Assembly (NCBI RefSeq): GCF_022012475.1
Contig: NZ_JAKLWS010000028.1
Span: forward strand, 1 to 64,000
Origin: Rhodohalobacter sulfatireducens
Lineage (GTDB): Bacteria > Bacteroidota > Rhodothermia > Balneolales > Balneolaceae
Length of the DNA: 64,000 nt
Direction of reading: 5' to 3'
Part shown: positions 56,325 through 64,000 of the stretch, one piece after another
Position numbering within the stretch: position 1 is the stretch's first letter
Layout of the letters: each line of letters begins with the position of its first letter
The notes under the pieces: model-generated
The model's database searches: none
Told to the model about the DNA's origin: nothing
The model's input: only the letters and a program-made list of their open reading frames with translations
Position numbers and translations under genes: made by a program

Positions 56325-57795
56325 TTATCTGTTAGTCCTCAATGCAGGATACTTGCCATTTCTAGCCTTAATATAACTGTGCATTTCTTTTCTGAGCATT
56401 TCTGTTTTATCCGGATATTGTTCTGCAATATTTTTCTGTTCCTCAATATCATTACTCAGATTATATAGCTCAACAGAATTGTCTTCATAAAACTCAATCA
56501 ATTTCCAGTTACCCTGGCGAATAGCAGATCCCGGCCTCCAGGTGGAACCATGATAATGAGGGTAATGCCACACCAATGTTCTTTCCTTTCGTCTGTCTGA
56601 GTTTTTTAGATAAGGAACAATGCTTTCTCCATCCATATGTTGATCTTTTTGCATTGGCAGACCGGCCAATTCCAGAAGAGTGGGATAATAATCCATACTT
56701 GTCACCGGCTGACTGGAAATCTCACCTTCCGGCAAATTGGGACCCTTGATGATTAAAGGCACCCTAATTCCACCCTCATAAGCCCATCCTTTCCCGGCTC
56801 TGAGTGGACTAACAGCTGTTGGCCCAATATTTTTCAAGGTTGTTAGCCCCCCATTATCCGAAGTAAAAACGATGATGGTTTTTTTCGATAAATGCAGTGA
56901 TTCCAGCTTGTCCAATATTTTACCCACATTTTTATCCATAGAACGAACCATAGCAGCATACTTATCGTCTGTCTGGTTCAGTCTAGTCTCACCCAGCCCT
57001 TCCCTTCGCTTTTGGGATTCTCCCCCGTCCGATAACATTGATTTTTTGTATTTGTAAAATTCATCAAATTCTTTAGCCCCCCTGAATGGGCGTGTGTACC
57101 GTATAAAACGACAGAAATAGAAAGAAGGGATCTTCTTCCACACTTTCTAAAAACTGAATTGACTCATCAGCCAATCGATCAGTCAGATATTCGCCCTCCG
57201 GCCCATCATTCAAACGCGGGTTTTCATACGGAGAATAATATCCTCCGGGTGGAGAACCTCTGTCATGACCTCCTTTATTGATATCAAAACCCTGATGTTC
57301 GGGCCAGTATTCCTCTGTTTCTCCCAAATGCCATTTCCCGGCAAAAAAAGTTTTATATCCATGATCTTTAAGCACTTCGGCTAAAGTTACCTCTTCCAGG
57401 GGAAGGTTGTGGATATCTTCCGGTGGTATGAGTTTCGGATTCTCAACCCGATCAATTGGCCGGCCGGGAATCCAATCAGTGATGCCCACCCTAATCGGGT
57501 CCTTGCCGGTCATAATAGCTGCTCGAGTGGGGGAACACACCGGATGAGCTGAATAAGCATCTGTAAATCGGATTCCTTTTTTGGCCAAATCATCCAGATT
57601 AGGGGTATCATAGAAATCGCTACCATAACTTCCCAGATCCTTCCAGCCTAGATCATCTACAAGTATGAATAAAATATTAGGTCTGTCTGCGGGTACAGAA
57701 TTCCCTTTGTGACTAGAGTTACTTCCAGTTAAAAGAATAAAACCAAGCAGAATTGATATAAAGGATGATAGGTATTTATCAATTTGTTTATTCAT
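56325..57795 (-). pseudogene. Frameshifted S1 sulfatase
   Basis: Two reading frames together make one complete sulfatase of about 490 residues. The first (57795-57073) has a signal segment, Asp47-Asp48 ([16 protein letters not shown]), Cys87 in [14 protein letters not shown] and the substrate motif HTPIQ, then hits TAA. The second resumes at about 57079 with [13 protein letters not shown] and runs through a TSDNGGLTTLKN metal motif to a normal end at 56325. The break is in a run of six G (57077-57082 on the minus strand); five G would restore the frame. The ATG overlaps the stop of the upstream sulfatase by eight bases. Could be a real mutation, phase variation or a sequencing error. Confidence 0.88.
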
Positions 57796-59356
57796 CCCAG
57801 GTATCATCCTCATACTGCTCCTGCAGCTCATCAATTCTGTTCTTCAGTTCTTGCTGTATGTCGGCATATTCCGGTTCGCCGTATACACTTTGGATCTGCT
57901 CGGGATCAGTCTCAAGATCAAACAGTTCCCATTCGTTGTGATTTGGATAGTGTACAAGTGTGTACCGATCCGTTCTTACACCGTAATGTTTGGCTACTTC
58001 ATGTACTCTTGGCGGACCTTCGTAATAGTGGTAATAAACCGTATCCCGCCAGTCACTTGGACGTTCACCATTCAACAATGGAACCATCGATTTGCCCTGC
58101 ATTCTTGAGGGAATTTCAGCATCTGCCAGTTCTAATATGGTTGGTGCCAGGTCCAGGTTTTGTACAAGATCTTTGTTTACCGATCCTGCCTCGATTCCTT
58201 CCGGCCAGTGGGCAATCAACGGCATGCGCATCGACTCTTCATATATCCATCGCTTGTCGAACCAACCATTTTCACCCAAAAAGAATCCCTGGTCGCCGGC
58301 ATAAATAATAATCGTGTTATCCAGTAAATTTTCCCGCTCCAGGTACGAGATCATCTTGCCTACCTGGTCATCCACTTCCCGGATCACCCGCAGATAGTCT
58401 TTTATATACCTCTGATATTTCCACCGAAGAAGATCCTCATCAGACATCTGGTCGTAATGATCATACAGGTACTGGTTATTTTCAGCATAGGCGTCCTTAA
58501 TCCGCTCGAGCTGTTCATCTGTCAGACGATTTCGCTCAACTAAATTCTCCCATCCATCGGTCTGCTCACCGGTTTCAGGATGAATCGGCACTTTCAGATC
58601 CCAGGCCCAGCTCATGGTCGTTCCGATCTCCATGTCCTGCTCATGGGCAGGCGTTTCTAACCCGGAATAGTCGTAAAAAAGAGTGGGTGCCTCCGGCAGA
58701 TCCCGACCCCGATAATCATTCAATGCCGGACCCGGCAGCCAGTTTCGATGCGGAGCTTTGTGATTGTAAACCATCATAAACGGTTTGTCCCTGTCTCGCT
58801 GTAATCGCAGCCATTCAATCGCTCTCTCCCCGATGATTTCGGTGGTATGGCCATGCCTGTCCACATCTCCGTTTGAGGTTCTCATCGTAGGGTTATAATA
58901 AGGCCCCTGGCCATACAGCACTTCGTAGTAATCAAAACCTTGTGGTTCCGTACCCAAATGCCATTTACCAACCATGGCGGTTTGATACCCATTGTTTTGT
59001 AAAATCATTGGAAAGGTTTCGAGATCCAGTGAGATCGATTCTCCGTTGGTCAGTACGCCATTTTTGTGGCTGTGCATGCCTGTCAGAAGCACGGCCCGTG
59101 AAGGTTTACAAATAGAATTGGTGACAAAAGCATTGTCAAACCGCATCCCGCCTTCAGCCAGCCGGTCGATATTTGGGGTGGGAGTATGATCCAGTTTCAG
59201 CCCATAATTCAACGCTTCCTGGTAAGCCCCAATCGATTGTGCGGTGTGATCATCGGAGTACATGATGATGATGTTGGGGAAGTCTTGATTTTGCGAGAAT
59301 ACGGTTTCACATAAAAAGAAACAAATCAAAATGAATATGTTGATTCTTATTGTCAT
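57788..59356 (-). CDS. Secreted S1 sulfatase, iduronate-sulfatase-like; near-duplicate of 40288-41970
   Basis: The 522-residue protein has a clean signal peptide (about 1-21), Asp35-Asp36, Cys83 in [25 protein letters not shown], and [19 protein letters not shown]. Beyond the signal it matches the copy at 40288-41970 over nearly its whole length, with a short deletion near GTTMSWAWD and another near the C-terminus (GPPRVHEV against a longer version). It heads the five-sulfatase group and overlaps the next gene by eight bases, a sign of coupled translation. Confidence 0.93.
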   Translation of the reverse strand: MTIRINIFILICFFLCETVFSQNQDFPNIIIMYSDDHTAQSIGAYQEALNYGLKLDHTPTPNIDRLAEGGMRFDNAFVTNSICKPSRAVLLTGMHSHKNGVLTNGESISLDLETFPMILQNNGYQTAMVGKWHLGTEPQGFDYYEVLYGQGPYYNPTMRTSNGDVDRHGHTTEIIGERAIEWLRLQRDRDKPFMMVYNHKAPHRNWLPGPALNDYRGRDLPEAPTLFYDYSGLETPAHEQDMEIGTTMSWAWDLKVPIHPETGEQTDGWENLVERNRLTDEQLERIKDAYAENNQYLYDHYDQMSDEDLLRWKYQRYIKDYLRVIREVDDQVGKMISYLERENLLDNTIIIYAGDQGFFLGENGWFDKRWIYEESMRMPLIAHWPEGIEAGSVNKDLVQNLDLAPTILELADAEIPSRMQGKSMVPLLNGERPSDWRDTVYYHYYEGPPRVHEVAKHYGVRTDRYTLVHYPNHNEWELFDLETDPEQIQSVYGEPEYADIQQELKNRIDELQEQYEDDTWDE

Positions 59357-59470
59357 AGCTTTGGTAATAAGATTATTCTATAAATTCTCGCTTATTATAT
59401 GCAAAACTATGATTCTTTTTGTAAGCATTTCAGTAAGTGTCCTACTATAGCTGAACAGGATTTTATTATT

Positions 59471-61195
59471 TTAAAGCTTTTTCTGATTAAAAATAAGATT
59501 CACTGCCTCCATTAAGATCCAGATTGTAAAGCCAAGGATAATAGCTCCCAAAAGAAAAAGGAGAAGATCGCCTTCATTTGCTCCGTAACCCGACCATTCA
59601 AAGACCACCTGTTGTATCATCGCCCAAAGCGTCATAAACAATAAAAAGATCATCGGTATCAGCGTATAGACAATCGGACGCCCCTTTTTCTTTAACCATA
59701 TCGTAATCAGCAAAAAACTAATCCCGGCAAGTAGTTGATTCGAGGTACCAAACAGCGGCCAGAGCAGGTAGCCGCCCGAACCAAGTCCTCGCGGACCTTC
59801 TGGAAGAAGTACAAGAGCTGCACTCGATATGACCGCTATGGAAGTTGCCACATGAATATTTGTCAGTTGTTTGACTTCATAGACTTCACCAAGTTCGGAG
59901 ATGATATACCGCATCAAACGCACTGATGAATCTAATGTCGTTGCCGCAAAACTGACTACAATCACGGCAATAATGGTACGAGCAGCTTCTGCCGGAATCC
60001 AAAGTCCCGTAGCCAATTGGCCGGCTCCCTGGATAAAAGCATTTAACCCATGTTCTCCTGCGGCAGCAAATGAGGAGTAGGTGGAAGCAAAGGCCTCACT
60101 GCCGGAAAAAAATGTTCCTACTGCCAATATAGTAATGATTGCAAGTGCTCCTTCCCCAATAGCCCCTAAATAACCAACAAAACGGGCATCGGTTTCTTTA
60201 TCAATTTGTTTCGAAGTGGTCCCCGAGGCAACCAACCCGTGGAATCCCGAAACGGCGCCACAGGCAATGGTGATAAATAGCAATGGAAACCAGCTCACAT
60301 CATCCGCAGCCGGATTATTCATGGGTGCGGTCACTCCCGGCGCCATCACAAGCAAGCCTGCATAGAGAATAAATAGCCCAAGAATAAGCTGCTGTGCATT
60401 GATAAAATCTCTGGGTTGAAGCAATTTCCAGACTGGCAACACCGAAGCAATATAAACATAGACCATGAGGATGATAATCCAGGTAAGAAAAGCCATCGAT
60501 ACCCCATTCAATCCAAATAAAACAGTTTGCCCTTCCCCTCCGAACATGTGGACCAGATCTACCTGCAAGGCCGGAACATAGGAGGCAAGAACAGCCGTAC
60601 CATACATTATAACTAACACCAGAATAGTTGGAATCAACATATTCCCCTGGCGTTTATAGGTGTAATATCCAATCCATACGGCAAGGGGTATTTGAATGAA
60701 TATCGAGAGTACACTTGCCGGAAAGGAAATAAACAGGTTGGAGATCACCCAAGCGAATACAGCATTGATCATCAACACCAGAATCAGAATGATGAACAAA
60801 AACAATATTCTTGCTCTCTTTCCAATTAGCTCGTCTGCAAGGGTGCCAATGGAACGCCCTTTATGGCGAATGGAAAGAACCAGTGCACCAAAATCGTGTA
60901 CACCAGCAGCGAAAATCGTTCCGAAAGCCACCCACAATATGGCAGGCAACCACCCCCAATAAATGGCAATGGCAGGTCCAACTATCGGTGCCGCACCGGC
61001 AACAGATGTAAAGTGATGTCCCAATACAACCCACTTATTGGTCGGAACATAATCCCTGCCGTCTTCAAGTTCATGGGCCGGTGTTTGATAATCCGGATCA
61101 AGCTGATAAATACGTTTAGCAATAAAGGAGGAATAAAACCGGTAACCAAAATAAAAGGAACCCATTGCCGCTACGGCAAGCCAAATACTGTTCAT
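59471..61195 (-). CDS. cstA: CstA-family carbon-starvation transporter
   Basis: The 574-residue inner-membrane protein is strongly hydrophobic with many predicted helices and shows CstA landmarks: GHHFTSVAGAAPIVGPAIA near 59-77, FAAGVHDFGAL near 95, SIRHKGRSIGTLA, and FHGLVASGTTSKQ. CstA proteins carry small substrates such as pyruvate or peptides. It is shorter than the Escherichia coli form of about 700 residues, which is common outside enterobacteria. Here it may import an end product of glycan breakdown. It lies 79 bases after an FAD oxidoreductase gene and 114 before the sulfatase group. Confidence 0.9.
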   Translation of the reverse strand: MNSIWLAVAAMGSFYFGYRFYSSFIAKRIYQLDPDYQTPAHELEDGRDYVPTNKWVVLGHHFTSVAGAAPIVGPAIAIYWGWLPAILWVAFGTIFAAGVHDFGALVLSIRHKGRSIGTLADELIGKRARILFLFIILILVLMINAVFAWVISNLFISFPASVLSIFIQIPLAVWIGYYTYKRQGNMLIPTILVLVIMYGTAVLASYVPALQVDLVHMFGGEGQTVLFGLNGVSMAFLTWIIILMVYVYIASVLPVWKLLQPRDFINAQQLILGLFILYAGLLVMAPGVTAPMNNPAADDVSWFPLLFITIACGAVSGFHGLVASGTTSKQIDKETDARFVGYLGAIGEGALAIITILAVGTFFSGSEAFASTYSSFAAAGEHGLNAFIQGAGQLATGLWIPAEAARTIIAVIVVSFAATTLDSSVRLMRYIISELGEVYEVKQLTNIHVATSIAVISSAALVLLPEGPRGLGSGGYLLWPLFGTSNQLLAGISFLLITIWLKKKGRPIVYTLIPMIFLLFMTLWAMIQQVVFEWSGYGANEGDLLLFLLGAIILGFTIWILMEAVNLIFNQKKL

Positions 61196-61274
61196 ATATT
61201 TTCTTTACTAAATGTCAGTTGATTTGCTGTTTATTAAAGAACTCCAACTGCCATTTATCAACTCATCTTTTAAT

Positions 61275-62951
61275 TCAGTCTGAATATTCAAGTACTTGAC
61301 CATCCGCTTCGAGATCATTTCTAAGATCATTATAGTTTACATCTTGCACAGCTTGGCCTTCTCGTATCGCCAAAACAGCAGCAGCAGCAGCACTATGCCC
61401 CAAAACCATAAAAACCGGTTCCATCCGAATCGATCCAAAAGCAATATGTGATGCCGACATGGCTACTGGGACCAATAAATTTTGAATCTCATCTTTTTTA
61501 GGAATGAGAGAACCATAAGCAATTTCATAAGGCTGGTCGGGGCTCACTCCTATATCTCCTTCATTTTGAACATATCCTTCAGGAGTAATATATCTCTGTA
61601 CATTATGAGAATCGAGTGTATAAGACCCCATACCTATCGATTTGGGTACCTCACGATTACCTAATACTTCATGCTCGGTCATTACAAAATCACCGATCAT
61701 TCTACGTGCTTCACGAATATACAATTGATGAGGCCAATTACCATTATCGGTAAATTCATCTTTAGCTAATCCCCACCGTTTTACTTCGTTCTGAATTTCG
61801 CGTGGTACACGCGGATCATTTGCTAAAAAGTACATCATACCTTTCTGATAATCCTCATGCTCTTGGATGATCTGCTCACGGCGTTCATACGATGCTTCTG
61901 GATAGTCGTAATTCATACCCATGTAATCGGTACTTACCGGTCCATGGTTGTTCGTATCCGTTTTTCGGTTCGGAATTTCATCATATTTGGTGAAGAAGTT
62001 ATTTCTCTCATGCCAGCCAGACTCAAACAGACGTAATAAAAGAATATATTGAGATGGCTCGTAATTATCCGGTTTTGGGAATGGAACTTTATTATCAGGA
62101 TGATCACTTAAACACATTCTAAAACAATAGGCTTGTACTCTATGATCACCACTTCCCTTTTCGCCAGGTGGTGCTACCGACACGCCTCCAATAATTCCGC
62201 TGGAAGGGTCACCGGGTGATACATATGGATCTATATGAGGACCATCAGGTGGGAAAAAATGATTGTGATGGTATACGCCTGTCTGTACTCCATTCCATTC
62301 TTCATCATAGGTATCATTAGACTCCCTACCCACATGATAGCTGACTCCGGCGGCTGCCATAAGATCTCCTTCATAAGTTGCATCAATAAACATTTTACCC
62401 TTGAATCTTTTTCCACTTAGAGTTTCAAATGAGACTATACGACCATCTTCGGTCACAACACCATCCTTACGATCCAACCACTCATCTCTTAGAACTGTAA
62501 TTCCTTCGTCATTTATAAAATCTTCAAATACTTGTTCAGCAATATGGGGTTCAAAAATCCACATCGTTCCAAACTCCTCATCCAAGGCTGTAGTCCCCTG
62601 TCCACGATTTCCATACTCCGAACGATCCTGCCATTGCCAGGTCTCATCCTGCTGGTAGTATTCATACACTCGCTGATAAAACTCTCTGGATAGGCCACCA
62701 ATTACCTCTTTATTACCAGTATCAGTGAATCCAAGGCCACCGGAAGAAAGCCCCCCCAAATGTATATCTGGCGATACCATAATGACCGATTGTCCAGTCC
62801 TGGCTACTTTTACTGCCGCAGTAACCGCTGCCGATGTACCACCATAAATGATGACATCCGCTTCAAAATAATTCGAACTGGCAGAACCTCGATCTGTAAT
62901 ATTAATCGATAAAAGTACTGTAGTAAGAAATAAAATAATTTTTGTTTTCAT
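61275..62951 (-). CDS. Secreted FAD-dependent oxidoreductase
   Basis: The 558-residue protein has a signal peptide (about 1-25) and a Rossmann FAD motif VIIYGGTSAAVTAAVKVARTG near 33-53, then GGLSSGGLGFTDTG and KMFIDATYEGDLMAAAGVSY, which place it in the FAD-dependent oxidoreductase family PF12831. The C-terminal part repeats a flavin contact (PVAMSASHIAFGSIRMEP). Substrate unknown; a sugar or polyol is likely from context. The next gene upstream (62970-64000) encodes a close paralog, 18 bases away. Confidence 0.88.
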   Translation of the reverse strand: MKTKIILFLTTVLLSINITDRGSASSNYFEADVIIYGGTSAAVTAAVKVARTGQSVIMVSPDIHLGGLSSGGLGFTDTGNKEVIGGLSREFYQRVYEYYQQDETWQWQDRSEYGNRGQGTTALDEEFGTMWIFEPHIAEQVFEDFINDEGITVLRDEWLDRKDGVVTEDGRIVSFETLSGKRFKGKMFIDATYEGDLMAAAGVSYHVGRESNDTYDEEWNGVQTGVYHHNHFFPPDGPHIDPYVSPGDPSSGIIGGVSVAPPGEKGSGDHRVQAYCFRMCLSDHPDNKVPFPKPDNYEPSQYILLLRLFESGWHERNNFFTKYDEIPNRKTDTNNHGPVSTDYMGMNYDYPEASYERREQIIQEHEDYQKGMMYFLANDPRVPREIQNEVKRWGLAKDEFTDNGNWPHQLYIREARRMIGDFVMTEHEVLGNREVPKSIGMGSYTLDSHNVQRYITPEGYVQNEGDIGVSPDQPYEIAYGSLIPKKDEIQNLLVPVAMSASHIAFGSIRMEPVFMVLGHSAAAAAVLAIREGQAVQDVNYNDLRNDLEADGQVLEYSD

Positions 62952-62969
62952 AATGCTTTGTTTGATTGG

Positions 62970-64000
62970 TTAGCTGTATTCTGGTAAGTGAGGAGGCCAT
63001 TCGTTAAGATCTACATCTAATCGTTGGTCTTCTTTCAGAAGTTGACTCCTAAGTTCTCTATAGGGCACATCCTGAACAATACCATTTTGATTTATTGCAA
63101 TATCAGCGGCCACTGCTGATGATTGCCCCAAGATCATGAATACTGGTTCCATTCGAATAGAACCAAATGAAATGTGTGATGCTGAAATCCCGTTGCAGCA
63201 TACGAGTAAGTTTGTGCACTCCTCCCGTTTTGGAGTTAAGGATCGATAGGAAATCGCATATGGACCGCCGGGTGTATATTCAAGGTTCCCTTCATTTTGC
63301 ACATATCCGTCCTTTGTAATGTACCTTTGGACATTATGAGAATCCATATTATAGGATCCGAGACCAATCGAATCCTCGACGACACGCATTCTTCTGCAGT
63401 CATGCTCTGTCATAACATACTCGCCAATCATTCTGCGAGCTTCACGCACGTAAATCTGTGGAGTCCAATTCCCATTTTCTGGATATTCATCCGCGGCCAG
63501 ACCCCATTTACTGTACTCTTCCCGGAAATGCTCCGGAACTCTGGGATGATTCGCCATTGCCCACATGTGCCCTTGCTGGTATAGTCTATAATCTTCAAGA
63601 ATACGATCGCGGGTGTCGTGATCTCCGTCCGGATAGTCATAATTCATCCCGATATTATTGGTAGATACAGCCCACCTATTATTGATATCTGTTTTCCGAT
63701 TTGGCATTGGAGAGTTTATCCAGGGGAATCTATCATCACCAGCTTCAAAGTTACGAAATAGCAATTCATGCCTTAAGTCTTCATATCCTTCCGGCTTTTC
63801 AATGGGTATTTGATTTTCCGGCACATCGGTTAAACACATTCGATAACAGTATGCCTGGACCCTGTGATCACCGGAAAATTCTTCTCCGGGACCTGTAGGG
63901 TCAATCCCCGGCAGAACGCCACTATGACTTTGCCCGGGTTCTATATACGGATCTACTTTTTTATTGAAAATATGATTGTGAGATCTTTCTGTCTGAACAC
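62970..64000 (-). CDS. FAD-dependent oxidoreductase, N-terminus cut by window edge
   Basis: The reading frame stays open from the stop at 62970 to the right edge, so the apparent Met at 63839 is internal. The visible 343 residues match the second half of the neighbouring oxidoreductase: GDHRVQAYCYRMCLTDVPEN, PNRKTDINN, GSYNMDSHNVQRYITKDGYVQNEG and ASHISFGSIRMEPVFMILGQSSAVAA. The FAD-binding N-terminus lies outside. Together the two form a tandem duplicate upstream of cstA. Confidence 0.88.
   Translation of the reverse strand, partial: VQTERSHNHIFNKKVDPYIEPGQSHSGVLPGIDPTGPGEEFSGDHRVQAYCYRMCLTDVPENQIPIEKPEGYEDLRHELLFRNFEAGDDRFPWINSPMPNRKTDINNRWAVSTNNIGMNYDYPDGDHDTRDRILEDYRLYQQGHMWAMANHPRVPEHFREEYSKWGLAADEYPENGNWTPQIYVREARRMIGEYVMTEHDCRRMRVVEDSIGLGSYNMDSHNVQRYITKDGYVQNEGNLEYTPGGPYAISYRSLTPKREECTNLLVCCNGISASHISFGSIRMEPVFMILGQSSAVAADIAINQNGIVQDVPYRELRSQLLKEDQRLDVDLNEWPPHLPEYS

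Overview
The window looks like one unbroken stretch of bacterial chromosome, given over to the breakdown of a heavily sulfated carbohydrate. Every protein gene I accept (37 loci, one cut off by the right edge) is on the minus strand, so transcription runs from high to low coordinates. Base composition is moderate, clearly below 50 percent GC. Many products are lipoproteins, starts mostly lack a clear Shine-Dalgarno sequence, and the families are those of marine Bacteroidota/Balneolota-like heterotrophs. Several families (CxxCH heme-binding proteins with propeller and HEAT regions, DUF1501, DUF1549/DUF1553, DUF1080, ThuA) are best known from Planctomycetota and Verrucomicrobiota. The host is therefore inferred, not shown, and some genes may have been transferred.

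Layout in transcription order (right to left). (1) 64000-59471: two tandem secreted FAD-dependent oxidoreductases (the first partial) and a CstA-family carrier. (2) 59356-51251: five S1-type sulfatases, one broken by a frameshift in a run of six G. (3) 51044-42162: a DUF1549/DUF1553 cytochrome protein, a Tat-exported DUF1501 protein, a Gfo/Idh/MocA oxidoreductase and a HEAT-DUF1080 protein. (4) 41970-36731: three sulfatases, followed by what looks like the eroded tail of another (36234-36480). (5) 36206-25410: a catabolic block with ThuA, cupin, Tm-1-like protein, PEP-hydrolase-type TIM barrel, ThuA-propeller-cytochrome fusion, sugar isomerase/epimerase-type TIM barrel, enolase-superfamily dehydratase, VOC protein and 2-hydroxyacid dehydrogenase. 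(6) 25179-2698: ThuA-like protein, propeller glycosidase-like protein, sulfatases alternating with two more CxxCH cytochrome proteins, and a clan GH-A-like glycosidase. (7) 2485-206: an eight-heme lipoprotein with TPR repeats.

Taken together there are 15 sulfatase loci (14 intact), only two glycoside-hydrolase-like genes, and an unusual number of periplasmic redox proteins: four CxxCH proteins of planctomycete style plus the octaheme protein, an exported Gfo/Idh/MocA oxidoreductase, FAD oxidoreductases, and a DUF1080 domain of the 3-keto-disaccharide hydrolase family. My reading is that sulfate is removed outside the cytoplasm, sugars are cleaved at least partly by an oxidative (3-keto) route whose electrons pass to c-type cytochromes, and the resulting sugars or sugar acids are finished in the cytoplasm by the central block. 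I see no SusC/SusD pair, regulator, sulfatase-maturation enzyme, transposase, CRISPR array, tRNA or rRNA. Several gaps hold palindromic repeats.
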